Program-made: the position numbers and the translations under genes
Notes under the pieces: model-generated
Told to the model about the DNA's origin: nothing
Seen by the model: the letters and a program-made list of their open reading frames with translations, nothing else
Database searches by the model: none
In this document: positions 1-9,041 of the stretch, one piece after another
Numbering within the stretch: the stretch's first letter is position 1
Layout of the letters: each line of letters opens with the position of its first letter
Assembly (NCBI GenBank): GCA_001627335.1
Contig: LUPK01000002.1
Span: 1-64,000, forward strand
Length of the DNA: 64,000 nucleotides
Source: Nocardioides sp. REDSEA-S33_B3
GTDB taxonomy: Bacteria > Actinomycetota > Actinomycetes > Propionibacteriales > Nocardioidaceae
Direction: 5' to 3'

Positions 1-476
1 CGGTCGTCGAGCTCGGGCACACGGCCCACCGCCCACCACCGGCCGCCGTGGGCTCGCAGGCAGGTGACGACGTCGATGTCGTGGTGAGTGAAGGCGCCCG
101 CCAGCATCCGCAGCACGTCGCCGGTCCACGACGCGTGCGGGTGGAAGCCGAGCAGCACGACCCGACGGACGCCGTGCCGCAGCGCCGGCTCGACCAGGGA
201 CTCGATCATCGGCATGACCTCCTCGACGAGCGTCGGCATCTCGATGCGCGCGTGGAAGCAGCGAGGGGCACCGAAGGTCAGCATCACCACCGACTCCTCG
301 GGGGTGAAGCCGAGCACCAGTGGCACGGTGGCGAGCAGGTCCTCGGGGGTGCGGGCGACGTAGGGGTCGGGCCGGTGGTCGGGCCGGTCGTCGGGCCGGT
401 CGTCGGGCCGGTCGTCGGGCCGGTCGTGGGGCTGGTCGTGGGGCTGGTCGTCTGCCTGGGCGCGATGGGGTTCCAT
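1..476 (-). CDS. DUF4192 family protein, N-terminal part (cut by window edge)
   Basis: The reverse frame is open from ATG at 476 to the window edge, giving the first 158 residues. After a low-complexity N-terminus the motif PLVLGFTPEESVVMLTF (about residues 51-67) matches the start of the actinobacterial DUF4192 family, whose function is unknown. Residues about 13-40 are a run of DDRP/HDQP tetrapeptides encoded by a 12-bp tandem repeat; this tail lies before the domain and is probably disordered. The start codon lies about 110 bp from the divergent dinB start. The family call is good; no role can be assigned. Confidence 0.75.
   Translation of the reverse strand, partial: MEPHRAQADDQPHDQPHDRPDDRPDDRPDDRPDHRPDPYVARTPEDLLATVPLVLGFTPEESVVMLTFGAPRCFHARIEMPTLVEEVMPMIESLVEPALRHGVRRVVLLGFHPHASWTGDVLRMLAGAFTHHDIDVVTCLRAHGGRWWAVGRVPELDD
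365..443. repeat. 12-bp tandem repeat in DUF4192 gene
   Basis: About six copies of a 12-bp unit (cgggccggtcgt with variants) encode the DDRP/HDQP repeat at the N-terminus of the DUF4192 protein. Because the unit is a multiple of three, copy-number change would keep the frame. Confidence 0.8.
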
Positions 477-572
477 GCCCGCAGGCTGCTCGGATGCGGG
501 CACGCGTGGGGCCCCGCGAGCGCCGGGTGTGGACGAGAGGCGCCGGAGGGGGCCCTGTGGACGCCTCGCGGG

Positions 573-578
573 TAGCGT
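573..578 (+). promoter_or_regulatory. -10 hexamer of leaderless dinB promoter
   Basis: TAGCGT ends 7 nt before the GTG at 586. The same geometry recurs before many other starts in this window, so it helps fix the dinB start. Confidence 0.5.
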
Positions 579-585
579 GCGCCGC

Positions 586-1983
586 GTGCGCGGCGAGCCC
601 TCGGTCCTCCACCTGGACCTGGACGCGTTCTTCGCCGCCGTCGAGCAGCGCGACAAGCCCTCGCTGCGCGGCCGGCCGGTCGTGGTGGGCGGCACCGGGG
701 GGCGCGGCGTGGTGTCGACGGCGTCGTACGAGGCCCGCCGCTACGGGGTGCGGTCGGCGATGTCGACCCGCGAGGCCCGCGCCCGCTGCCCGCACGCGGC
801 CTTCCTGGGCGGCCGGTTCCACGCCTATCGCGAGGCGAGCCGGGCGGTGATGGCGGTGCTCCGCGAGGCGTCACCACTGGTGGAGCCGCTCTCCCTCGAC
901 GAGGCCTTCGTCGACCTCGCCGCCTCCGAGGACCCAGCACTGGCCTCGCTGGAGGTGACCGCGGTGACGGAGTACGCCGAGCTGCTGCGTGCCCGCGTCG
1001 CCGAGGCCACCGATGGGCTGACCTGCTCGGTCGGGGTCGCGACGAGCAAGTTCATGGCCAAGGTGGCCAGCGACCTCGACAAGCCCGACGGCCTGGTGGT
1101 GGTCTCCCCCGGCACCGAGCGCGAGCTGCTGCGCCCGATGAGCGTCACCGTCATCCCCGGCGTCGGCCCTGCGACCGCCGAGCGGCTGCGGCGGGTGGGG
1201 GTCCAGACCGTCGCCCAGCTCGAGGAGATCAGCGAGGAGGAGCTGGTGCGACTGGTCGGCACCGCCCACGGCACCTCGCTGTTCCACCTCGCGCGCGCCC
1301 AGGACGACCGCCCGGTCGTGGCCGAGCGCGAGGCGAAGTCGGTCAGCGTCGAGGGAACCTACGACTCCGACCTCTCCGACCTGCGGCTGATGGAGCACCT
1401 GCTGGTGCGCCAGTCGGCCGAGGTGGCGACCCGTCTGGGCAAGGCCGGGCTGTCGGGGCGCACGATCAGCATCAAGGTGCGTCTGCACGACTTCACCACC
1501 ACCAGCCGGTCCTCCACCCTGCCCTCCCCGACCGACGACCCCGCCGTCATCGCGCGGGTCGTCCGCGCCCTGCTCGCCGAGCTGGCGGCCGGGGTCGACA
1601 CCGGGCCCGCACTGCGAGCCGGGGTGCGCCTGCTCGGTGTCGGGGTCTCCGGGCTCGCCGACTGGGTCCAGGACGACCTCTTCGCCGGGCTCGCGGAGGA
1701 CGACCCGACCGAGGAGGACGCCGCGGCCGATGCCGCGCCGCTCCCCGAGCCGCCGCGGGCGCGGGCCACCGGGTGGTCACCGGGTGCCGACGTGGTCCAC
1801 GACGAGCACGGTCGCGGCTGGGTGTGGGGCTCGGGGCGCGGCGTGGTGACCGTCCGGTTCGAGACGCGCGAGAGCCCGGCCGGACCGGTCCGCTCCTTCT
1901 CCGTCGACGACCCGGCGCTGCACCGCTGGCAGCCCGTGACCGAGGACGACGAGGCCGACGAGGGCGTCAGCGAGTCCGGGTGA
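586..1983 (+). CDS. dinB: DNA polymerase IV (Y-family translesion polymerase)
   Basis: Y-family polymerase of 465 residues that copies damaged DNA without proofreading. Catalytic acidic residues are visible in HLDLDAFF (Asp11) and SLDEAF (Asp105, Glu106); YEARRYGVRSAMS is the fingers motif. QDDLF at about residues 362-366 fits a sliding-clamp binding motif. A C-terminal extension (HDEHGRGWVWGSGRGVVTVR) is, from memory, typical of the longer actinobacterial DinB proteins of about 460 residues. GTG at 586 is preferred because TAGCGT lies 7 nt upstream and the residues before it look non-coding; GTG 577 and ATG 475 are in frame but less likely. Its 3' end overlaps the convergent pxpC by 17 bp. 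Confidence 0.93.
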   Translation: MRGEPSVLHLDLDAFFAAVEQRDKPSLRGRPVVVGGTGGRGVVSTASYEARRYGVRSAMSTREARARCPHAAFLGGRFHAYREASRAVMAVLREASPLVEPLSLDEAFVDLAASEDPALASLEVTAVTEYAELLRARVAEATDGLTCSVGVATSKFMAKVASDLDKPDGLVVVSPGTERELLRPMSVTVIPGVGPATAERLRRVGVQTVAQLEEISEEELVRLVGTAHGTSLFHLARAQDDRPVVAEREAKSVSVEGTYDSDLSDLRLMEHLLVRQSAEVATRLGKAGLSGRTISIKVRLHDFTTTSRSSTLPSPTDDPAVIARVVRALLAELAAGVDTGPALRAGVRLLGVGVSGLADWVQDDLFAGLAEDDPTEEDAAADAAPLPEPPRARATGWSPGADVVHDEHGRGWVWGSGRGVVTVRFETRESPAGPVRSFSVDDPALHRWQPVTEDDEADEGVSESG

Positions 1984-2818
1984 ACCGCACCGGGTCGCCC
2001 GGCCGCAGCTGCGCGCAGCGCCAGAGGTCGGCGGGCTCGACGACGGCGACCACCGGGTAGCCGCCGGTCGTCGGGTGGTCGGCGAGGAACACCACCGGCC
2101 GCCCATCCGGGGGCAGCTGCACGGCGCCCAGCACGACACCCTCCGAGGCCAGCTCGTCGGTGCGCGCACGGGGCAGCGGGTCCCCCACCAGGCGCAGCCC
2201 CACCCGGTCGGAGTCCGGGGCGCACGACCACGCACCACGCACGAGCAGGTCGACCGCGTCGCCGTCGCACCAGTCCGCCCTCGGTCCCCGGTGCAGCCGC
2301 AGCGGGCCGCCGGTCGGCGGTGCCGGGACCTCGACCGCGGCCGGCTCCCCAGCGGGTACGCCGACGGGCAGCCGGTCCCCGGTCCGCACGGGGGCCGGGC
2401 CGAGACCGGAGAGGGTGTCCGTGGAGCGCGAGCCGAGCACCGGGTCGACCACCAGGCCACCGGAGACGGCGAGGTAGCTGCGAGCCCCGCCCAGCGGCGT
2501 ACCGAGGGTGAGGGGGGTGTGGGCCGGCAGCCGGACGGCACGACCGGTGGGCACCGCGCGGTCGCCGACACGCGCCGGCAGCGTGGCCCCGGTCACCGCG
2601 ACCCAGCGGTCCTCGTCGAGGCGGACGCCGAGCCCGCCCAGCAGTACCTCGAGGCCCGCTGCGTCGGGGCCGTTGCCCACCAGCCGCTGCGCGAGGGCGT
2701 GCGCCGGCGCGTCCAGCGCGCCCGACCGGGGGACGCCGAGGTGGGCGTGCCCGGGGCGGCCGCGGTCCTGGACCGTCACCAGCGCCCCGGTCGCGAGCAC
2801 CTCGAGGGAGGCGGTCAC
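1967..2818 (-). CDS. pxpC: 5-oxoprolinase subunit C (biotin-dependent carboxylase-like, KipA family)
   Basis: A 283-residue member of the KipA/allophanate hydrolase subunit 2 family (VQDRGRPGHAHLGVPRSGALD near the N-terminus). In bacteria PxpA, PxpB and PxpC together form the ATP-dependent 5-oxoprolinase that opens pyroglutamate to glutamate. The gene is last in a three-gene reverse operon. Its GTG start (2816-2818) shares bases with the pxpB TGA (GTGA overlap), implying translational coupling. A longer in-frame extension to 3028 runs inside pxpB and was rejected. Confidence 0.88.
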   Translation of the reverse strand: MTASLEVLATGALVTVQDRGRPGHAHLGVPRSGALDAPAHALAQRLVGNGPDAAGLEVLLGGLGVRLDEDRWVAVTGATLPARVGDRAVPTGRAVRLPAHTPLTLGTPLGGARSYLAVSGGLVVDPVLGSRSTDTLSGLGPAPVRTGDRLPVGVPAGEPAAVEVPAPPTGGPLRLHRGPRADWCDGDAVDLLVRGAWSCAPDSDRVGLRLVGDPLPRARTDELASEGVVLGAVQLPPDGRPVVFLADHPTTGGYPVVAVVEPADLWRCAQLRPGDPVRFTRTR

Positions 2819-3426
2819 GGACGGACCTCGCGGAAGGCGACCCGGGTGCCCGGCGCCAGCAGGGCGGGAGGCGTGCGGCGCGTGTCCCATAAGGCCACGT
2901 CGGTGCGGCCGAGCAGCCGCCACCCGCCGGGCGAGGCCGTCGGGTAGACCGCCGACCAGGTGCCGGCGAGTGCCACCGAGCCGGCCGGGACGCGCGGGCG
3001 CGGGGACTCCAGGCGCGGCACCGACCACTCATCGGGCACACCGGAGAGGTAGGCGAACCCGGGGGCGAACCCGCAGAACGCGCTGACCAGCTCCAGGGAC
3101 GTGTGCCGCTCCACGACCTCGCGCACGGTGCACCCCCACACGTCCGCGACGGCCGCGAGGTCGGCACCGTCGTAGACCACAGGCACCTCCACCAGCGGTC
3201 CGTGGTCCGGGTCGGCGGTCGGGTCCCACCGCTCCACCGCTCCCGCGACGGCGGACGGCTCGGCGCCGTCGACCAGCACGGTGCACGCCCCGGGCACCAC
3301 GTCGGTCGCGTCGACCTCCTCCCGCAGGTGCTCGGCCAGGGAGAGCGCCGCGGCGGCGTCGGCCACCTCCAGCAGCAGCGCGGACGGCCCACTCGCCACC
3401 ATCCGGTACGCCGCTGGGCCGGTCAC
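2815..3426 (-). CDS. pxpB: 5-oxoprolinase subunit B (KipI family)
   Basis: A 203-residue KipI/allophanate hydrolase subunit 1 family protein; the motifs CGFAPGFAYLSGVP and PGGWRLLGRTDVALWD are typical of the family. It acts with PxpA and PxpC in cytoplasmic 5-oxoproline hydrolysis. The GTG start at 3426 overlaps the pxpA stop as GTGA and the pxpB stop overlaps pxpC the same way, so all three subunits are probably made in step. An upstream ATG at 3447 lies within pxpA and is less likely. Confidence 0.88.
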   Translation of the reverse strand: MTGPAAYRMVASGPSALLLEVADAAAALSLAEHLREEVDATDVVPGACTVLVDGAEPSAVAGAVERWDPTADPDHGPLVEVPVVYDGADLAAVADVWGCTVREVVERHTSLELVSAFCGFAPGFAYLSGVPDEWSVPRLESPRPRVPAGSVALAGTWSAVYPTASPGGWRLLGRTDVALWDTRRTPPALLAPGTRVAFREVRP

Positions 3427-4109
3427 CCCAGCCCCTGCAGCGTCCACCCGGCCGCGACGAGCGCGCGGCGCACCTCCCGGGCGTGCTCCACCGCGCCGGG
3501 GTGATCACCGTGGACGCAGACCGAGTCCACGGTGCCGGCGAGCCCCACGGCGCGCTCGGCGATCACCGCACCGTCGGTCAGCACCGCGCCCGGACGGTCA
3601 CGCGGCAGCAGGCGGCCGTCGTCGGCGTACCCGCGATCGGGGAAGCCCTCGTGCCACACCCGCCGGCCGCGCTCGGCGGCGAGCTCGAGCAGTCGCCCGG
3701 GCATCCCGAGCACCGGGAGGTCGCGGGAGCCCTCGAGCACCGCGAGCGCCTGATCCTCGTCGTCCATGGTCCGGTGGTAGAGCGCGCCGTGCGGCTTCAC
3801 GTAGCGCACCAGCGTGCCCTCCTCCCCCGCGATCACCGAGAGGGTGCCGACCTGGTCGGCGACCTGCTCGCGCAGCACGGCCCGGCGCACGTCGAGCGCG
3901 ACGCGGCCGAAGTTCGCACGGTCGGCGTAGGAGACCTGGGCACCCACGACGACGCTTCGAGCCGCCGCCTCGGCGCACACCGCACGCATGATCGCAGGGG
4001 TGCCCGCGTGGTAGCCGCACGCGACGTTGGCGCTGGTGACCACCGCCAGCAGGGCGGCGTCGTCGGTGACCTCCTCCCCGAGGTCGGCGTTGAGGTCCAC
4101 GTGGCGCAC
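3423..4109 (-). CDS. pxpA: 5-oxoprolinase subunit A (LamB/YcsF family)
   Basis: A 228-residue LamB/YcsF family protein, first gene of the pxpABC operon. Family motifs are DLNADLGEE at the N-terminus, NVACGYHAG, and VKPHGALYH. With PxpB and PxpC it converts 5-oxo-L-proline to glutamate using ATP, disposing of a spontaneous by-product of glutamine and glutamate. The GTG start at 4109 is set by a -10 hexamer TAGGTT (4122-4117) ending 7 nt upstream, indicating a leaderless mRNA. It is divergent from the oligopeptidase gene, with the two promoters about 50 bp apart. Confidence 0.9.
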   Translation of the reverse strand: MRHVDLNADLGEEVTDDAALLAVVTSANVACGYHAGTPAIMRAVCAEAAARSVVVGAQVSYADRANFGRVALDVRRAVLREQVADQVGTLSVIAGEEGTLVRYVKPHGALYHRTMDDEDQALAVLEGSRDLPVLGMPGRLLELAAERGRRVWHEGFPDRGYADDGRLLPRDRPGAVLTDGAVIAERAVGLAGTVDSVCVHGDHPGAVEHAREVRRALVAAGWTLQGLG

Positions 4110-4116
4110 GACCCCG

Positions 4117-4172
4117 AACCTAGTGCCCGGGCTCGGCCCCCGCGCGGGAGGCGTGCACCGCGCGTCTAGTGT
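4117..4172. promoter_or_regulatory. Divergent leaderless promoters for pxpA and ptrB
   Basis: On the minus strand TAGGTT (4122-4117) lies 7 nt before the pxpA GTG. On the plus strand TAGTGT (4167-4172) lies 6 nt before the ptrB ATG. Neither gene has a Shine-Dalgarno sequence, and there is no room for one if transcription starts at the start codon. Confidence 0.6.
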
Positions 4173-4178
4173 CGCCGC

Positions 4179-6347
4179 ATGTCCACGCCGACCCAGCCGT
4201 CGACCCAGCCCGCGCAGCCCCCGGTCGCCCCGCGCCGTCCCACGAGCCGGGAGATCCACGGCCGCACCCGCACCGACGACTTCGAGTGGCTGCGGGAGAA
4301 GGAGTCGCCGGAGGTGCTCGCGCACCTCGAGGCCGAGAACGCGTGGACCCAGGCGCGGACCGCCCACCTGGCCGACCTGCGCGCGACTATCTTCGAGGAG
4401 ATCCGCACGCGCACCCGCGAGACCGACCTGTCGGTGCCGACCCGCAACCGCGGGCACTGGTACTACGGGCGCTCCTTCGCGGGCAAGGAGTACGGCGCCA
4501 CCTGCCGCGTCCCCGTGGCCGACCCGGACGACTGGACCCCGCCGCGCCCGGCCGAGGACTGCGCCCCCGACCAACCGGCGCTGCCCGGCGAGGAGGTGCT
4601 GCTCGACCTCGACGCCCTGGCCGAGGGCCACGACTTCTTCTCCCTCGGCGGCGCGGCCGTCTCCCCCGACGGCACCCTGCTGGCCTACGCGACCGACGTC
4701 GTCGGCGACGAGCGCTACACGGTGCGGGTCAAGGACCTGCGCACCGGCGACCTGCTGCCCGACGTCGTGGAGGGCGTGATCGGCGGAGCGACCTGGGACC
4801 GCGCCGGGGAGCACCTCTACTACGTGACCGTCGACGAGTCCTGGCGCGCCGACAAGGTCTGGCGGCACGCGCTCGGCACCGACCAGGACGCCGACGAGCT
4901 GGTCCACCACGAGACCGACGGCCGCTTCTTCACCAGCGTCGGCCGCACCCGGTCGGACCGCTTCATGGTCGTCGCGTCGGGGTCGAAGACGACCACCGAG
5001 TACCGCCTGCTCGACGCCGACGACCCCGACCGCGGGTGGTGGGTCTTCGCCGAGCGCGAGGAGGGCGTGGAGTACTCCCTCGACCACGGCGTGCTGGGCG
5101 GGCAGGACGCCCTGCTGGTGCTGCACAACGCGACGGGCCCGGACTTCGAGCTCGGCGTCGCGCCGTGCGCACCGACCCCGCGCGCTCAGTGGCGACCGCT
5201 GATCGGCCACGACACCGCCGTACGTCTGGAGGACGTGGACGCGTTCGCGACCCACCTGGTGGTGCACCAGCGCAGCGAGGGGCTCACCCAGCTGCGCATC
5301 CTCGAGCTCGGTGGCAGCCAGGACGCGCCGGTCACCGACGACTACCTCGTCTCCTTCGACGAGGAGGTCTACACCGTCGGCGCCTCCGGCAACCCCGGCT
5401 TCCACCAGCCCACCGTCCGGCTGGGCTACACGACGATGGCCATCCCCTCGAGCATCTACGACTACGACGTGCGCGACCGCTCGCTCACGCTGCTGCGCCG
5501 CGCGCCGGTGCTCGGTGGCTACGACCCGGCCGACTACGAGGAGCACCGCCTCTGGGCCACCGCCGAGGACGGCGAGCGGATCCCCATCTCCTGGGTGGCT
5601 CGCCGCGGTGCCGTCGCCGACGGGCCCGCGCCGACGCTGCTCTACGCCTACGGCTCCTACGAGGCCTCGATGGACCCGTACTTCTCCATCGCCCGGCTCT
5701 CGCTGCTCGACCGCGGCGCCGCCTTCGCGATCGCCCACGTGCGCGGCGGCGGCGAGATGGGCCGGCGCTGGTACGACGACGGCAAGCTCATGCGCAAGCA
5801 GCACACCTTCAGCGACTTCGCCGCCTGCGCCAGGCACCTGGTCGACGTCGGCTGGGCCAGCCCGGACACGTTGGTCGGCGAGGGCGCGAGCGCCGGCGGC
5901 CTGCTCATCGGTGCGGTCGCCAACCAGGCGCCGGAGCTCTTCAGCGGCCTGGTGGCCGGCGTGCCGTTCGTCGACGCCCTCACCACGATGCTCGACTCGA
6001 CCCTGCCGCTGACCGTCACCGAGTACGACGAGTGGGGCAACCCCGAGGCGGACCCGGCGGTCTACGACTACATGGCCTCCTACGCGCCGTACGACAACGT
6101 CACCGAGCAGGACTACCCGGCGATCCTGGCCGAGACCTCGCTCAACGACACCCGTGTGCTCTACGTCGAACCGGCCAAGTGGGTGGCCAAGCTGCGCGCG
6201 ACCGCCCCCGACCACCGGCCCGACGTGCTGCTGCGCACCGAGATGGCGGCCGGTCACGGCGGGGTGTCGGGGCGCTACAAGTCATGGCACGACCGCTCCT
6301 TCACCCTCGCGTGGATGCTCGACCGGATGGGCCTGGCCGGCTCCTGA
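4179..6347 (+). CDS. ptrB: Oligopeptidase B-like S9 serine peptidase
   Basis: A 722-residue prolyl-oligopeptidase family enzyme: a seven-bladed beta-propeller in about residues 80-430 and a C-terminal alpha/beta hydrolase. The triad can be read as Ser571 in GEGASAGG, Asp657 in NDTRV followed by the oligopeptidase B signature EPAKWVAKLR, and His693 in GHGG. Such enzymes cleave short peptides after Arg or Lys in the cytoplasm; no signal peptide is seen. The length matches oligopeptidase B. It stands alone, divergent from pxpABC. The S9 family call is firm; basic-residue specificity is inferred from the family. Confidence 0.88.
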   Translation: MSTPTQPSTQPAQPPVAPRRPTSREIHGRTRTDDFEWLREKESPEVLAHLEAENAWTQARTAHLADLRATIFEEIRTRTRETDLSVPTRNRGHWYYGRSFAGKEYGATCRVPVADPDDWTPPRPAEDCAPDQPALPGEEVLLDLDALAEGHDFFSLGGAAVSPDGTLLAYATDVVGDERYTVRVKDLRTGDLLPDVVEGVIGGATWDRAGEHLYYVTVDESWRADKVWRHALGTDQDADELVHHETDGRFFTSVGRTRSDRFMVVASGSKTTTEYRLLDADDPDRGWWVFAEREEGVEYSLDHGVLGGQDALLVLHNATGPDFELGVAPCAPTPRAQWRPLIGHDTAVRLEDVDAFATHLVVHQRSEGLTQLRILELGGSQDAPVTDDYLVSFDEEVYTVGASGNPGFHQPTVRLGYTTMAIPSSIYDYDVRDRSLTLLRRAPVLGGYDPADYEEHRLWATAEDGERIPISWVARRGAVADGPAPTLLYAYGSYEASMDPYFSIARLSLLDRGAAFAIAHVRGGGEMGRRWYDDGKLMRKQHTFSDFAACARHLVDVGWASPDTLVGEGASAGGLLIGAVANQAPELFSGLVAGVPFVDALTTMLDSTLPLTVTEYDEWGNPEADPAVYDYMASYAPYDNVTEQDYPAILAETSLNDTRVLYVEPAKWVAKLRATAPDHRPDVLLRTEMAAGHGGVSGRYKSWHDRSFTLAWMLDRMGLAGS

Positions 6348-6440
6348 GCCCACCTGTTGCGCGTCTCACCCGTTCGGGCACCCATCCGCTGGACACCGGG
6401 GTGTCGAACCCCTTGCACGCGTGAGGCCCACGCAGGTGCC

Positions 6441-6458
6441 CTGAGAAGTGCCTGAGAG
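6441..6458. promoter_or_regulatory. CTGAG direct repeat, 11-bp period (response-regulator-like site)
   Basis: CTGAGAAG (6441-6448) is followed after 3 bp by CTGAGAG (6452-6458), so the repeats start 11 bp apart. The same arrangement occurs at 58684-58699. The reverse complement has a CTCAG core like the mycobacterial MprA box as I recall it, and MprA is reported to control sigB. It lies about 80-100 bp upstream of the SigR-like promoter of the sigma gene. Confidence 0.35.
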
Positions 6459-6538
6459 TCGGCCGACGAGGCAACTCTCGCCGGGCGTCACACGTCGAGG
6501 AGTGTGAAGGCTTCACCGGCCGGGTGGGTTTCCGCCAG

Positions 6539-6564
6539 GGAATCCCGGGCACCGGTGGGGCGTT
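6539..6564 (+). promoter_or_regulatory. SigR/SigH-type promoter of the sigma-factor gene
   Basis: GGAAT (6539-6543), exactly 18 bp, then GTT (6562-6564). This is the consensus I recall for Streptomyces SigR and mycobacterial SigH promoters. Transcription would start near 6570, about 43 nt before the ATG at 6613. A strong Shine-Dalgarno AGGAGG sits at 6601-6606. Confidence 0.6.
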
Positions 6565-6612
6565 GGAGAACGTGAGACGTGACCGGCGTCCACGCGCCGA
6601 AGGAGGGTTCCC

Positions 6613-7587
<975 letters not shown>

Positions 7588-7670
7588 CCTCCCCTCACCC
7601 CAGCACGCTCGACCGGTCACTCCCGGGCCCCACGCCCCGGATGGCCGGTCGACGTGCGTCCGCGACGTCT

Positions 7671-7714
7671 CGGCCGTGCGTGAGTGACGGGTCGGCCGTG
7701 CGCGAGTGACGGGT
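7671..7714. repeat. 22-bp tandem direct repeat, two copies
   Basis: Positions 7671-7692 and 7693-7714 are tandem 22-bp copies differing at one base, with core GAGTGACGGGT. They lie just beyond the stop of the reverse glycosidase gene, in the 134-bp gap to sigB. Confidence 0.75.
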
Positions 7715-7721
7715 CGGCGGG

Positions 7722-9041
7722 TCAGTAGCCGTAGGCCGCCTCGCGCAACGCAGCGGAGGCGGCCTCGGCCTTCTCCACCACGCTGTCGTCGACGGGACGG
7801 TCCTGCGCGATGCGGGCCTGCCAGCGCTGCAGGGCGACGACGCGGGCCGCGGCCTCCTCGACGCGAGCACGGTCCAGGGTGCCGTCCTCCAGGGCACGGG
7901 TGATCGTCTGGTGGGCGCGGCGCGTGTCGGCGGGTATCAGCAGCAGGTCCGCCCCCGCCTGCAGCGCCTTGACCGCGAGCGCGGGGGTGCCGGCCACGGC
8001 ACCCATGCCGAGGGAGTCGGTGATGGCGACGCCCTCGAAGCCGAGCTCCTCGCGCAGGTAGGCGTAGGTCTCCGGCGCGAGCGAGGAAGGTACGCCCGGA
8101 GCGATCGCCTCCACGTCGAGGTGCCCGATCATCACCGACGGCGCCCCGGCCTCGACCGCGGTCGCGAACGGAGCCAGGTCGCGGGCCTCCAGCTCGGCCA
8201 GGGTCTCGGTGAGCACCGGCAGCGTGGTGTGGGAGTCGGCGGTCGCGCCGCCGTGCCCGGGGAAGTGCTTGGTCGTGGACACGATGCCCGAGCGGTTGTA
8301 GCCGGCGACGGCCTGCTTGACGGCCGCACCCGCGAGTGCGGGGTCGTCGGAGGGGGCGCGGGAGCCGATGGTGACGTCGGCGGCGCCGATGGTCACGTCG
8401 GCGACCGGTGCGTAGACCCACGTGAAGCCCAGCAGCCGCAGCTCGAGCCCGGTGGCCAGGGCGGCGCGCTTCACCGCGACCCGGCCTCGTCGACCGGAGT
8501 CGGCGATCGCCTCACCCGCGGCGGCGAACGCCGGGAAGTCCGTCGCCACCCCGCGCAGGTGGGCCACCGAGCCACCCTCCTCGTCGACGCCGATGACGGC
8601 GGGGAAGTCGCGCCCGCTCTCGGCCACCGCATCCTCGACGGCCGCGGTGGTCGCGAGGACCTGCTGCTCGTCGACGACGTTGTCGGCGGTGACGCACACA
8701 CCGGCGAGGTGCAGGTCGCGCACCAGCTCGGCCGGCACCGCGGGGTCCGTGCCCGCGTAGCGGCCGACCAGCACCTGGCCGGCCAGCTGCTCGGAGCTCC
8801 ACCCGGCGACCAACGCCTCCGCGTCCTCGAGCTCACCGACCGTCGGGCCCCAGGAGAGCGGGGTGTCGGGGTCGACCGATTCCTCGGCCGACCCGGTCGC
8901 CCCGGTCGCACCGGGGGCGCTCGGCGATGCCGGGGAGGCGTCGGCCCCGCTGGTGGTCGGCTCCGGCTCGCTGGGGACCGACGAGCAGCCCACGGCGAGG
9001 GTCGAGAGGGCGGCCACGGCCGCCAGCGTCGTACGTCTCAT
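7722..9041 (-). CDS. Family 3 glycoside hydrolase lipoprotein (beta-N-acetylhexosaminidase, NagZ-like)
   Basis: A 439-residue GH3 protein. The N-terminus MRRTTLAAVAALSTLAVGC is a lipoprotein signal with a lipobox ending at Cys19, followed by a Ser/Pro/Gly-rich linker to about residue 60. The catalytic domain shows VDEEGGSVAHLRG, KHFPGHGGATADSH (NagZ acid-base region) and ITDSLGMGA with the likely nucleophile Asp. NagZ-type enzymes release GlcNAc from muropeptides; the lipid anchor places this one outside the membrane. Its ATG overlaps the coaE stop (ATGA), so it is translated with coaE. Substrate is inferred from family. Confidence 0.85.
   Translation of the reverse strand: MRRTTLAAVAALSTLAVGCSSVPSEPEPTTSGADASPASPSAPGATGATGSAEESVDPDTPLSWGPTVGELEDAEALVAGWSSEQLAGQVLVGRYAGTDPAVPAELVRDLHLAGVCVTADNVVDEQQVLATTAAVEDAVAESGRDFPAVIGVDEEGGSVAHLRGVATDFPAFAAAGEAIADSGRRGRVAVKRAALATGLELRLLGFTWVYAPVADVTIGAADVTIGSRAPSDDPALAGAAVKQAVAGYNRSGIVSTTKHFPGHGGATADSHTTLPVLTETLAELEARDLAPFATAVEAGAPSVMIGHLDVEAIAPGVPSSLAPETYAYLREELGFEGVAITDSLGMGAVAGTPALAVKALQAGADLLLIPADTRRAHQTITRALEDGTLDRARVEEAAARVVALQRWQARIAQDRPVDDSVVEKAEAASAALREAAYGY

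Noticed and set aside
365..443. CRISPR-like array
   Set aside because: Repeats are contiguous 12-bp units inside a coding sequence, with no spacers.
475..585. ATG at 475 as the dinB start
   Set aside because: The added residues look random, and the frame would start against the divergent DUF4192 gene; GTG 586 has a properly spaced -10.
3423..6257. 944-residue minus-strand frame covering pxpA and the oligopeptidase gene
   Set aside because: Only the 3' portion (pxpA) is coding; the rest is antisense to a well-supported oligopeptidase with an intact catalytic triad.
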